Source: Phycisphaerales bacterium (lineage in GTDB: Bacteria > Planctomycetota > Phycisphaerae > Phycisphaerales > UBA1924). Taken from it: a stretch of 64,000 nt of DNA. The translations under genes and the position numbers were made by a program. The stretch is from NCBI GenBank assembly GCA_029260315.1, contig JAJDDM010000080.1, positions 1-64,000 on the forward strand, given 5' to 3'. This document shows, in pieces, positions 24,817-34,327 of this stretch. Under the pieces are notes generated by a model. It did no database searches, was not told the DNA's origin, and was given only the letters and a program-made list of their open reading frames with translations. Every line of letters begins with the position of its first letter. The stretch's first letter is position 1.

Positions 24817-25482
24817 CTAGCGACGCCGGCGAACGACGATCCCGCTGAGGCCAAGGCCAGCCAAAGCTGCGCCCGAGGGGAGCGGGATCATGACGAACAC
24901 ATCGGAGTCAACATCGGCGTCCTCGTGCGACGCGTTCGGCTCGAAGGTGATGGTTGAAAAGAAGCCCGGCACGGGCTGAGCGCTGCCCCACGGGCTGATG
25001 TCAACCCCGAGGAACGTGCCGTCGTCATCGGCGAACATGCCGTCGAACGTCAGCCCGGCGATGTTGTAGGTAAAGCCCGCATCGCCCACATCCTGAATGG
25101 CGACTCCGGTCGTCGGGCGAATGTCTGCCGAATAGGTGTTCACTGAGCCGGTCTCGTCGACCTTGACGGTCACGTCGCCGGCCGTGATCCTGCCGGTGTC
25201 GAACGTGATGTTCATCTCAAAGAAGAACTCGTCAGCGTCCGCCCCGCCGGTCGTTTGTGGAGTGCCGTCGACGAGAATGTCGAGGATCACCGCATTGCCA
25301 TTGGTGTCGGGATCGGCCGGGGTATTGAACAGCTTGAATGTCCCCGTGAACCCTTCGCTGAATGCGCCAGATGCGGATGCGCTCATTGCGTCCGCGTCGA
25401 TCTGGAACACCAGTGGTGCGGCCATGGCGCCGCCGGCCAATGTCACAACAACCCCACCCGCCACAAGACTCTTCCGATTCAT
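24817..25482 (-). CDS. PEP-CTERM-type exported protein, paralogue 3 of 3
   Basis: 221 residues with a signal peptide ending MAAP. Conserved with the gene at 22900: DADAMSASASGAFSEGFTG, NAVILDILVDGTPQTTGG, a GSVNTYSADI box, GLTFDGMF and FLGVDISPWGSAQPVPG. The C-terminus MIPLPSGAALAGLGLSGIVVRRRR is a clear sorting signal. GGGAGAG lies upstream of the ATG. It is the first PEP-CTERM-type gene downstream of the exosortase operon. Confidence 0.77.
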   Translation of the reverse strand: MNRKSLVAGGVVVTLAGGAMAAPLVFQIDADAMSASASGAFSEGFTGTFKLFNTPADPDTNGNAVILDILVDGTPQTTGGADADEFFFEMNITFDTGRITAGDVTVKVDETGSVNTYSADIRPTTGVAIQDVGDAGFTYNIAGLTFDGMFADDDGTFLGVDISPWGSAQPVPGFFSTITFEPNASHEDADVDSDVFVMIPLPSGAALAGLGLSGIVVRRRR

Positions 25483-25735
25483 CGCCACTCTCCCATAGTT
25501 CCGGCACGCTCTCAAGCACCAGATATTTTCCACCCTCACACATCCGGAAGACGGACCCGAATGCTCCGGTATGCCAACGCACTACCGGACCGGAGTCTAG
25601 TGGAACTCTCCCAGATCAGCAACGCTCCAGAGGGAATTTTTGTAGATTTTTTGCGTATTTGACGCCCGCCAAGGTCCTATAACTCAGAAGGCTTTGGGAC
25701 GCTGCAAACGTCCGAATCCACCGTCGCTGGTGGGT

Positions 25736-28700
25736 TTAGAACTGCTCGCGGATCTTCTCGATGCGGGCTTGGAGCTGCGGCCGAATCACATTGACGGGCA
25801 ATGCATTGAGCGTCGCACGAGCCTCCTCGGTCCTTCCCAACGCGAGAAGTGCTTGAGCCTGCCCGACCCACAGGTCTGCCTTTGGCTCCGATAACGGCAG
25901 ATCGAAGGCTCGTTGATAGGACGCCAGGGCATCTGCCGGTCGATCAAGGCCCAACTCGACCAGGCCCTTGGTATCCAGCAGGCTCACCATCGTTCCATTG
26001 TCGTGCGGCAGCTTGGCGAGCAGCGCGATCGCGGTCTCGATTCTCGCCAGGGATTGGTCGTCGAGTTGTCCGAGTTGGTAATCGACATAGACGGCGTTGT
26101 TCAGGATGAGCGGGTCGGGCTCGCCGCTGCTCTTGGCGATCGAGCTGTCGTACCAGCGGGCGGCGGCGTGAAGCTCTCCGAGATTGGAATAGCTCGCGGC
26201 AAGGCGGGCGCAGTCGGGCGCATCCAACTCGTTCTCGCTAAAGGTGGAGAGAAGCTCCACAACCCTGCGAAAATCTTCCGACGCACTCGATTGAGCCGCG
26301 GCGGCGTACCAGTGACGGGCGAGAACCTTGGCGTCTTCCGGTGAGGGCTCGAAGGACCGCTCGGCCCAGGCGATCCAGGCTCTGCGCGCTTCGGGGGAGG
26401 CGCGGGAGGCGGGGATCCAGTCGAGCGACACGATGGCCCACCCGGGGTCGGCGGCGACAAGCCGGTCCAGGATCGCTTGCGATTCGGCGAGCCGATCGGT
26501 GGCGACAAGGATCTGGACGACTTGGGCAATCTCGGGGGGTGCCTCTCCGGTGTCCGGAGGTCCGGCATTCAGTGCGATTGCTTCGGCTCGTTCCCTATTG
26601 GCCGAGGCCCACGGCAGGGCGTCCTGGGCTTGAGCAAGATCGAGTTGCAGGCCGGCGATCAGCCGATCCGCAGGCGCGGTTCTGGGCGTGCTCCGGCGGC
26701 GCCACTCGCGGGCGAACACGAGCGCCGACGGAAGGTCACCGGCCTCGATGGCGACGACGGCGGCCAGCTGGGTCGCGGCGGGATCGGCGGCGGCGCGGGA
26801 GACGAGTTGGCGGGCCTCACTCAGCGCTTCACTCAATCGACCGTCAGCGCGCAGGACTCGCACGAGCTGGACGCTCGCGTGCGCTGAGGTGGGGTATCTG
26901 GCGAGGATGGCGCGGAGCTCTGCGACGAGCTGCGCCGGCGGGATCGGCTCGCGCTCATGTTCTTGCAACAGTTCTGCGACCGCCGCGGCGTCCGGTGACA
27001 TGTCGGACTTCAGCCCAAGGGCGAGCTGTTCGCGTTGATTGCGCAGGTCTATCAGAGCGGGGTCGTCGGGAAAACGTGTCAGAGCGTCCTGGAGGGTGTT
27101 GTCGAATGCCTCATTGCGGCCATTGCGCGCATGAAACTCGGCGAGACGCGTGGCAAATCGCGGAGCCTTGGGCGCCAGCTCGCTGAGTATCCTCTCGGCG
27201 TCGGCGGGTTTTCCGATTCGAGACAAGAACTCGGCTCGGGCCAGCGCCGCGTCGTCCGGTGGGAGTCGCTGCTCGAGGCTCGCGAGCAGCGCTTGGGATC
27301 GGGCCGGCTCACCGATCGCGTCATGGAACGCGGCGGCGTCGACAACGATCGTCCATGACGCGGAAGGGTCCGAGACAGCTCGCGCGTACGCGTCGCGGGC
27401 GCGCGACATGCGGCCTGCGCGCGACCACAGGCGAGCGATCTGGCCTTGGAGCGTGGGGTTGCGATCCGGGCCGGCGATGGCTGCCAAGGCCTCGGCGGCC
27501 TCGGCGAACAGGCCCCGGCGTTCGAAGAGGGTCGCGACCTCGGCACGCTCGGCGTACGAGAATGTCGCGTCGGTCGCCAATGCCCGCAGGCGCGCGTCGG
27601 CTTCCTCAAATCGGCCAAGCTGCTGCAAGTTCCGGATCGACCGCAGCGTGATCGCCGGAAGCACCTGGGCGCTGGCGGAGGTCCGTTCGTACAGGTTGGC
27701 GGCTTCATTCAGGCGCAGGCGTGCCGCCTGGCTACTCAACTCGGGGTTCTGGGCTTCGCGCATGGCCCCCTCGGCGGCGAGCAATAGCACACGCGGGTCC
27801 GGGGATTGTCTGGTTAAGAGTGGGGCCAGCACGTCGGTGCGCACGCGGGACGATTGGTCGGGCGCGAAGCTCAGGATCCAGCGGGCCTCATGCGGGCGCC
27901 AGGCCAGCCCGTCTTCTCCGAGGATCGTTTGGAGGCGGTCGATCACGGCGCGGCAGGCCGCCTGGTCGGTCCAGAGGGCCGAGGTCGAGAGCGCTGCGAG
28001 CTGCGCTTGAGCGTTGGCGGTCGCGGCGTTGGCCCGTTCGATGACCTCGGCTTCGAATACGTCCGGGAGGAATCGCGCGAGGTACCGATCGCGCGCAGCG
28101 TCCAGATTGGCGAGCGTCGGCTCGCTGGCGGTGGTCAGCGCCTGATCCAGGATGGCCAGGCCCTCGGGGACCGAGCCATCGACGGCGGCGTGCGTCGCCT
28201 GTGCCAGGAGCACCGATGGGTGCTCGGTGTCCTTGGTCATCGCCAGATCCAGCAGGTCCTGAGCAATGCCAGCGTCGACGGTCATCATGAGCCGAGCGAT
28301 CTCCGCGAGCGTGCCGGCGTCCGCCTCTTCGGCGCGATCGATCGTTCTGGCGGCGATTTGTTTGGCAAGGTCTTCGCGGTTGAGCGCGATGTACATGCTC
28401 ACGACGTGGGGCATGCCGCGGATGCTCGCGTCGTCTTGGTTGAGGTTCGACGAGAGCGAATCGATAATCTCCTGGGAGAACTCCCGGGAGAGCAATCCGG
28501 CACCGGCGAGAATCCCGACGGACTTGGGGAGCATCTCGCTGACCCGTCCGTCTCCCGCGAGTGCGACGGCGTCGGTCGTGACCTCGAGGGAGCGCCGGTA
28601 CATCCCCGCGTCGAAGAGAGCCTCGCCGAGTCGGCCCGCGGCGACGTACGCCGGGCCCCGCGGGGATTCGACGATCGATCGCTCGAAGGCGTCGGCCGCC

Positions 28701-29953
28701 GCGAGCGGATCGCCGAGGCGCATGCGTGCCTGTCCACGGACAAAGTGCACGAGCCACCGCAGGCCGGCATTGTCCGAGAGGGCGCCAAGCACGGTCTCGG
28801 CCTCGCGGAACTCCCCGGCGTCGATCAGCGCCGAAGCGTGGGCGAGTTCGAGCCAGTAGCGGGCCTCCGCGGAGGCCCGCCGCTCGAGCTCTGCCTCGAT
28901 CGACGGATCATCAATGCCGATGAGCATCGCCCATCCGAGCGCCTCGGTCGACGCGGTGTCCGCGGGCGACGCGGCGGACTCGAACGCCGAGAATGCGTCG
29001 GCGGGGCGGCCGTCCATCCAGGCGCCGATCGCTCGCTCCAACTCGGCGTGCCGGGCAAGATCCGGCGAGGCGAGAGCAAGGTCCAAGAACCTCGCTCGCG
29101 CGGCTCTTGCCAGTTCCCTGAGGTTGTTCTCGCGAGCGAGATTCGCGATTCGGTGAATCGGGATCGACCAATGGCGCAGTTGCGTCGGCGAGAGCGAATC
29201 GAGGCGAGCGCCACGCAGGCTCTCGTGCAGTGCGGTGACCGACTCGTCGACAAGGTTCAGTTGGAGCAAGAAATCGAAGCGAAGGAGGCCGAAGCGGACA
29301 TCGTCGGCGTGGTCCTGGTAGACCTGCTCCATTTGTGCGCGGAGCTCGCGTTCGCTCGGGCGGCGATTCGCCGGCAGCGACATCACGGTGTGGAACCACA
29401 TCGACTGGGCATCGAGATCGCCGGGATACTCCTCGCGCAGGATCCGGGCGGCTTCGAGGGCATCATCCCAGCGGCGCAGAGAGACAAGGACGGCGGCCCG
29501 TGCACTCAATGCGTTGTAATGTGCGCTGTCTATGGAGAGCACCTGGTCGGCGGCTTGGAGGGACTCGCTGAGCCTGCCGGCGCGGGCGTAGGCGTCCAGC
29601 ACCATCTCGCGAGCTTCGAGCAGGTGGTCGGTCTCTCTTACCCGTAGCGCGTGGTCGATCGCCTGGAGAAGGAAGGTCTCATTCTCGCCCGCGGCCACCA
29701 TGAGGCTGCGGGCCAGCGCGAGATTGGCCTCGTCGTTGAATCTCTTCGAGCTCACATAGTACCGGAGGCGCTTCACGGCGGTCGTGTGGTCTCCGTCGTT
29801 GTAGGCACCGAGACCCTCTTCCAGAGCGCTTTCGATGCTCTGGGCCTTCTGTGATCTGCGGAGGAGGTATGCCCCCGGCAAGGCGCCGCCGCCGAGGACA
29901 ACAACGACAAGCGCCAGCGCCAGTCGCTTCTTTGCACGGCTGGTCATTGCCAT
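25736..29953 (-). CDS. Very large TPR-repeat membrane-anchored protein, PrsT-like
   Basis: 1405 residues: a short basic N-terminus, one membrane helix (LALALVVVVLGGGALPGAYLL, about residues 10-30), then helical TPR-type repeats to the end (for example residues 40-180 with A-x-x-L-x-x-A-Y-A-R-A-G-R-L spacing). In exosortase/EPS loci a TPR protein (PrsT in PEP-CTERM systems) is common and is thought to act in polymer assembly or export, but those are usually shorter. It starts four bases after the sugar transferase stop and is the last gene of the exosortase operon. Role inferred from context. Confidence 0.8.
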   Translation of the reverse strand: MAMTSRAKKRLALALVVVVLGGGALPGAYLLRRSQKAQSIESALEEGLGAYNDGDHTTAVKRLRYYVSSKRFNDEANLALARSLMVAAGENETFLLQAIDHALRVRETDHLLEAREMVLDAYARAGRLSESLQAADQVLSIDSAHYNALSARAAVLVSLRRWDDALEAARILREEYPGDLDAQSMWFHTVMSLPANRRPSERELRAQMEQVYQDHADDVRFGLLRFDFLLQLNLVDESVTALHESLRGARLDSLSPTQLRHWSIPIHRIANLARENNLRELARAARARFLDLALASPDLARHAELERAIGAWMDGRPADAFSAFESAASPADTASTEALGWAMLIGIDDPSIEAELERRASAEARYWLELAHASALIDAGEFREAETVLGALSDNAGLRWLVHFVRGQARMRLGDPLAAADAFERSIVESPRGPAYVAAGRLGEALFDAGMYRRSLEVTTDAVALAGDGRVSEMLPKSVGILAGAGLLSREFSQEIIDSLSSNLNQDDASIRGMPHVVSMYIALNREDLAKQIAARTIDRAEEADAGTLAEIARLMMTVDAGIAQDLLDLAMTKDTEHPSVLLAQATHAAVDGSVPEGLAILDQALTTASEPTLANLDAARDRYLARFLPDVFEAEVIERANAATANAQAQLAALSTSALWTDQAACRAVIDRLQTILGEDGLAWRPHEARWILSFAPDQSSRVRTDVLAPLLTRQSPDPRVLLLAAEGAMREAQNPELSSQAARLRLNEAANLYERTSASAQVLPAITLRSIRNLQQLGRFEEADARLRALATDATFSYAERAEVATLFERRGLFAEAAEALAAIAGPDRNPTLQGQIARLWSRAGRMSRARDAYARAVSDPSASWTIVVDAAAFHDAIGEPARSQALLASLEQRLPPDDAALARAEFLSRIGKPADAERILSELAPKAPRFATRLAEFHARNGRNEAFDNTLQDALTRFPDDPALIDLRNQREQLALGLKSDMSPDAAAVAELLQEHEREPIPPAQLVAELRAILARYPTSAHASVQLVRVLRADGRLSEALSEARQLVSRAAADPAATQLAAVVAIEAGDLPSALVFAREWRRRSTPRTAPADRLIAGLQLDLAQAQDALPWASANRERAEAIALNAGPPDTGEAPPEIAQVVQILVATDRLAESQAILDRLVAADPGWAIVSLDWIPASRASPEARRAWIAWAERSFEPSPEDAKVLARHWYAAAAQSSASEDFRRVVELLSTFSENELDAPDCARLAASYSNLGELHAAARWYDSSIAKSSGEPDPLILNNAVYVDYQLGQLDDQSLARIETAIALLAKLPHDNGTMVSLLDTKGLVELGLDRPADALASYQRAFDLPLSEPKADLWVGQAQALLALGRTEEARATLNALPVNVIRPQLQARIEKIREQF

Positions 29954-29956
29954 CTT

Positions 29957-31384
29957 CTACCCCCCGATCACTCTCTTGATCGTTTGGATGATGATCCAGA
30001 TATCCATCCGCCAGCTCTGGTGCTGCACATACTCGAGGTCGTAGCGGATCCACTCCTGGAAGTCAGTCTCGGGCTCGCGCGTGCGTTTGACCTGCCAGAG
30101 GCCGGTCACGCCCGGGCGAAGGCCCAGGCGCATCTCGCGCCACGCCGGGCAATACTGGTTCTCGTTGTCCGGACTCGGCCGCGGGCCGACGACGCTCATG
30201 TGCCCGAGCAGGACGTTGAAGAACTGGGGGAACTCATCGATCTGGCAACGGCGGAGAATGGATCCGACGCGCAGCACCCGCGGATCGTTCTTGACATAGA
30301 ACTGCGGGCCGGTCACCTCGTTGCTCGGAAGAATCTCGCTCTTGATCTTGTCCGCGTTCTTGCACATCGTCCGGAACTTCAGGCATCCGAATGGCTTGCC
30401 CTTCATCGACTGCCGCTTGTGGGCGAAGAACGGCGGCCAGCCGTCCTCCAACGCGATGGCCAGGATGATGAGCGGATAGAACGGGAGCGTGACGGCGAGC
30501 ACGCAGAGGCTGAAAACGATATCGAATACCCGTTTGGACGTTCGGCGGATCATCCGCTGGCCGGCGGTGCCCGAGAGGCGCCAGCTCGGGGCACGCAGCG
30601 CTCCCCAGTCGATCGCCTCGGTATCAGGCGGCTCGGCGCCCCCGCCGTCGGCGACGATCGCCGGTCCGACAACCGGGCTGTCACTGGAGATCGCCGCGTT
30701 CGCCCCGATCCAGACCGGTGGCACGACACGCGCATCGGGGTCGATGGATGCGGTGCGATGAATCCAAACCCCGTGGCGAAGCTCGTACACATCCGGGAAG
30801 ACCGAGCCGACGCGATGCCAGGTCCGGACCAGCTCCCTCATGGTCTCGTCGTTGCTGCCCCGATCGTGTTGCGAGAACGACGCGTCGATCGCGAGCGAGG
30901 CGGTCGCGGCCTTCGGCGCTCGCTGGCGGATCTTTGAAAGGGCGGCAGAGCGACTCTGCGGCTGGGCCCATGCGCGCGCGCTGCCTGTGTCCGGCGTGAG
31001 CCAAGCGCGGGCCAACGCGATCGAGCGATCGGCATACTCACGCCGGATGGCGTCGAGCGTGCCATCTCGGTTGACGTGGACCCTCTCTCTAAAAGAGCGG
31101 GCGGGGGACGAAGACCGAAGGCGGAGTCTGACGATGGTCGCTCTGGCGCGCCGGAGTCTCGTCAGCGCGGGCTTGGGGTCGAACAGGACGAGATCGTTCG
31201 GCTCGACGAGCAAGTAGAGCGAGGGGCCCTGCGGGACATCCCTGCCGACGCCCCGACGGATGACGCAGATCCTCCGCGATGCCCAGTAGAGATCGTGGAG
31301 GTCGCGCGCCTCGGCACCGAAACACCGCTGAACGCGGACGTCAAGGTCCGAAATCTCTCCGATCTGTTCCGCGGCGACGATCAC
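29957..31384 (-). CDS. Initiating sugar phosphotransferase with N-terminal extension
   Basis: 475 residues. The C-terminal about 200 are a polyprenyl-phosphate hexose-1-phosphate transferase (WcaJ/EpsE type): membrane helix VFDIVFSLCVLAVTLPFYPL, FFAHKRQSMKGKPFGCLKFRTM, then PQFFNVLLGHMSVVGPRP and GLRPGVTGLWQV. It loads the first sugar onto undecaprenyl phosphate. The first about 250 residues lack membrane helices, unlike WbaP/WcaJ, and include a hexapeptide-like segment WIHRTASIDPDARVVPPVWIGANAAI that may be a small left-handed beta-helix. The GTG start overlaps the preceding stop (GTGA). Confidence 0.88.
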   Translation of the reverse strand: MIVAAEQIGEISDLDVRVQRCFGAEARDLHDLYWASRRICVIRRGVGRDVPQGPSLYLLVEPNDLVLFDPKPALTRLRRARATIVRLRLRSSSPARSFRERVHVNRDGTLDAIRREYADRSIALARAWLTPDTGSARAWAQPQSRSAALSKIRQRAPKAATASLAIDASFSQHDRGSNDETMRELVRTWHRVGSVFPDVYELRHGVWIHRTASIDPDARVVPPVWIGANAAISSDSPVVGPAIVADGGGAEPPDTEAIDWGALRAPSWRLSGTAGQRMIRRTSKRVFDIVFSLCVLAVTLPFYPLIILAIALEDGWPPFFAHKRQSMKGKPFGCLKFRTMCKNADKIKSEILPSNEVTGPQFYVKNDPRVLRVGSILRRCQIDEFPQFFNVLLGHMSVVGPRPSPDNENQYCPAWREMRLGLRPGVTGLWQVKRTREPETDFQEWIRYDLEYVQHQSWRMDIWIIIQTIKRVIGG

Positions 31385-33642
31385 TTTCGGCGTCTCCGCT
31401 TCCTCTTGGCCGAGGCCGGCGGGCCGAGGACTCGCAAGGTGTCTTGCTCGCCGACCGCGGAAGCAAGGACGGCGCGCCGCGAGCGGTTCTGTTCGTTGGG
31501 ACCGCTCGCTGAGGGACGGGACATGCTCGCCGAGTACGAGTGGCTCCGGCGGAGGTCGCGCTGCGTCGCGCGATTGAACACGAGCCCGATGCAGTCGGCG
31601 CCGAGCCAGCGGATGCGTTGCAGGCTGCTCTCGACGAGCGACTCGTTCTGTCCTCTCGAGATGGTGACCAGAACGCCGTCGGCCAGGCCGCAGGCGAGGC
31701 TCGACTCCAGGCTCCCGAGCACCGGACCTGTGTCCAGGATCACCGCGTCGAACTGCTCTGTGAGCGGGGCCATGATCTGGCGGAGGCGAGACGACGAGAG
31801 GTTGGAGTCGTCCACGGACTCATCGAGGCCGGCGGGAATCACGCTGAGCCCGTCCACCTCGGTGCTCTGCACCTCGCCGTTGACGCATTCGTTCAGAATG
31901 GTCTCTCGAATGCCCTTAGATCCCTCGAGCTTGAGCTGTTTGGTCAGGCCTCGCCCGATGAGATCGAGATCGACAAGGACGGTCTTCTTCCCGCTCTTGG
32001 CCATGGAGATCGCCAGGGCCAGCGCGAGGCTGGTCTTTCCGTCGCCGGATTGGGGGCTGGTGATCGCGTAGAGGTTGCCTCGCCCGTCCCGCTCGCCGAC
32101 CTTCGCCTGGAGCAGGTTCCGGATCTGGTGGATGCTCCAGGCGGTGACCTCGTCTTTGCCGCCCCGGAGGTCACGAAGATCGGGAAGGCATCCGAGGAGT
32201 GGGGCGGTGAACGACGGCTCTTTCAGGTCCTCAATGTAGTTATACTTGCGATTGAGCAGGCCCCAGCCGAGGACGACCGCGAGGCCGAGCCCCGCGCCGC
32301 CGCCACCGCCGAGCAGCGCGTACGCCTTGCGCCGATCGGAGTACGGGTAGCTCGGGGTGGACGCGAGGGTCGTTTGGATGAACCCGACACGTTCGCTGAC
32401 GATCTCGTCGAGCATGACGCGATCCAGGGCGGCCTGTGCCTCCTCTTGCTTGGATCGGGCATTGGCGAGGTCGCGCCGGAGCTGACGAAGTGCCGCCTCG
32501 TCGACGAAGACGTCGCGGATCTCATCGTCCGCCTGCGCGAGCAGCTCGTTCGTCGCCTCCAGCATCCTGCGAAGTGATGGAAGACTGGCTTCGAGCGTGA
32601 GGCCATCGCCCGCGCCGCCGGTCGCGATGAGCATCCGCACATGCGTTCGGCGAGCCTCAAGGCGCGAGTCGAGCGCGGCGAGCTCGCCCCGGAGCCTTCG
32701 CATGACCATGTGGTTGGGGCCGAGTCGCCCACGATAGGACTCGATCTCGGCTTCCTTCGCGTCGCGGGCCGCCCTGAGCGTTTCGAGCTCCGGATCCTGC
32801 GCGAGCAGCACGAGGTCGGACGCGTCTTGATCGACAATGCTCTCGGTTCCATCGGCATCGCGCGATTCCGTTTGAGCGATCTGATGCTGCAATGCCTCAG
32901 CGCGAGCGCGGAGTCTCGAACGGCTCTCGACAAGCCTCTGATGCTGCAGAGACAGATCCGTCGTCCCGTACTTGGTGCCGATGCGGTTGATCTCGCCCTC
33001 GGCTGCCCCAGCGCTCAACTCCGCGTTCCGCGCGAGGTTCGTGAGCGTCTCGATGCGAAACTCATCGCCCTTCTTCCTTCGCTCCTCGTGCTTGGTCTTG
33101 AACGCATCGAGCACCGCGTTCGTGGCGGCCTCGGCGGCCACCGGATCCTTGTGGATGAACCAGACGTCGATCACTTCCTCGCCCGGTCTATGCACGACCC
33201 GCAGACCGTCGCGAATGGCGATCGGCGTCGCAACGTCCATGATCGACAAACGCTCCTGGCCGGTCGCGTCGCTGGCCTGCGTAATGAGCTTGTCGCGTGC
33301 CAGCCTGAGCGTGTCCGGACTCTGCACGAGAGAAACCTGCGCACGGACGTACGAGGAGAACATGGGGGGGATCTGGCTGGTGTCCGAGGGATTGAGGATC
33401 GGCTTGAGATTCGGCCGGACGTACACCTGGGCCACGCTGCGGTACACCAGATCGGCGCTCTGGAATCCGCCGATGGCGCCGATGGAGCCAAGGGCGAGCA
33501 TGAGGACAACCGCGATAAGCATGCGCCCGCGGATCGCACGCCGAAGCATGCGCACCGTGTCGATGTGCTGCTCGCCCCCGGCGGCGACCGAGTCGCCGTA
33601 GTAGATCACGTCGGATTGCTCGATCTCACCGCCCACGCTCAC
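31381..33642 (-). CDS. Wzz-type chain-length protein fused to BY-kinase-like ATPase
   Basis: 753 residues from a GTG that overlaps the epsI stop (GTGA), with GGAGG just upstream. It has an N-terminal membrane helix (LIAVVLMLALGSIGAIGG), a long periplasmic coiled coil (about 80-420), a second helix near 440-460, and a cytoplasmic ATPase with Walker A SPQSGDGKT (Lys536), Walker A' VLVDLDLIG and Walker B DAVILDTG. It should control polymer length and export. The usual Tyr-rich tail is absent; the C-terminus ends in a Lys/Arg run (KRKRRRRK) with only one nearby Tyr. Confidence 0.88.
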   Translation of the reverse strand: MSVGGEIEQSDVIYYGDSVAAGGEQHIDTVRMLRRAIRGRMLIAVVLMLALGSIGAIGGFQSADLVYRSVAQVYVRPNLKPILNPSDTSQIPPMFSSYVRAQVSLVQSPDTLRLARDKLITQASDATGQERLSIMDVATPIAIRDGLRVVHRPGEEVIDVWFIHKDPVAAEAATNAVLDAFKTKHEERRKKGDEFRIETLTNLARNAELSAGAAEGEINRIGTKYGTTDLSLQHQRLVESRSRLRARAEALQHQIAQTESRDADGTESIVDQDASDLVLLAQDPELETLRAARDAKEAEIESYRGRLGPNHMVMRRLRGELAALDSRLEARRTHVRMLIATGGAGDGLTLEASLPSLRRMLEATNELLAQADDEIRDVFVDEAALRQLRRDLANARSKQEEAQAALDRVMLDEIVSERVGFIQTTLASTPSYPYSDRRKAYALLGGGGGAGLGLAVVLGWGLLNRKYNYIEDLKEPSFTAPLLGCLPDLRDLRGGKDEVTAWSIHQIRNLLQAKVGERDGRGNLYAITSPQSGDGKTSLALALAISMAKSGKKTVLVDLDLIGRGLTKQLKLEGSKGIRETILNECVNGEVQSTEVDGLSVIPAGLDESVDDSNLSSSRLRQIMAPLTEQFDAVILDTGPVLGSLESSLACGLADGVLVTISRGQNESLVESSLQRIRWLGADCIGLVFNRATQRDLRRSHSYSASMSRPSASGPNEQNRSRRAVLASAVGEQDTLRVLGPPASAKRKRRRRK

Positions 33643-34325
33643 GCTCCCTCCGCGATGACCCGGATGACCGGCTCGATGGCTCGCAGAAACTCCCTCTTGG
33701 CGGCCTCGCGCGATTCGACCTGGAGCGAGTCCAGTCCGAGAATCTGCACCTGACCCGCGCCAAGTCCCGGCGTGAATCTGGTCGGCTCGGCCCGAGTCAG
33801 CGCGTCCATGTCCGGCAGCATGGGGGCCTCGGGCGACGGAGAGACCATGAAGTTCAGCACCGAGAGATCTCGTTCGACACCCTCTACGACGCGGGAGAAG
33901 GCATAGTTCGTCGCGGGGTGATCGCGTTGCAACATCTCGACCGGCTCGGGCACGCTGTGGACCAGGGACCAGCCGCGTGCGTTGGGATAACAGGCAGGGG
34001 GATAGTGGCCCATGAGATTGCGCGTGTCGTCGCAGTAGATGAGGAGCAGGCTGATCGTCTCGCCCGTGTGGGCGTTGCGGTACAGCCGCTGCATGATGAC
34101 AACGGGGGCGAGAATCTCGATCGCCGCGGGCTCGGGCTCGGCGTCCTCGCCCACCCAGTCGCCGATGACCATCGGCACCGATCGCACGGCGTCGCGGATC
34201 CGTGCGTGGAAGGCGTCGGTCCCCGGGACATCCCGGCTCGTCAGGCCCCCGGCGAGGATCGCAACAACCAAGAGCGCCCCGCTGAGCGCCGCAGCAAGGA
34301 TCGGACTTGTCGCAAATCGCGTCAT
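33639..34325 (-). CDS. epsI: Exosortase-associated EpsI-family protein (DUF3485)
   Basis: 228 residues with one N-terminal membrane helix (ILAAALSGALLVVAILAGG) and a periplasmic domain with the EpsI features IGDWVG, YRNAHTGETISLLLIYCDDTRN and HYPPACYPNARGW. In many exosortase loci this domain is fused to the exosortase C-terminus or encoded next to it; here it is separate, starting two bases after the exosortase stop. GGAGGGGTAGGG precedes the ATG. It probably works with the exosortase in processing or polymer attachment. Confidence 0.9.
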   Translation of the reverse strand: MTRFATSPILAAALSGALLVVAILAGGLTSRDVPGTDAFHARIRDAVRSVPMVIGDWVGEDAEPEPAAIEILAPVVIMQRLYRNAHTGETISLLLIYCDDTRNLMGHYPPACYPNARGWSLVHSVPEPVEMLQRDHPATNYAFSRVVEGVERDLSVLNFMVSPSPEAPMLPDMDALTRAEPTRFTPGLGAGQVQILGLDSLQVESREAAKREFLRAIEPVIRVIAEGA

Positions 34326-34327
34326 CC

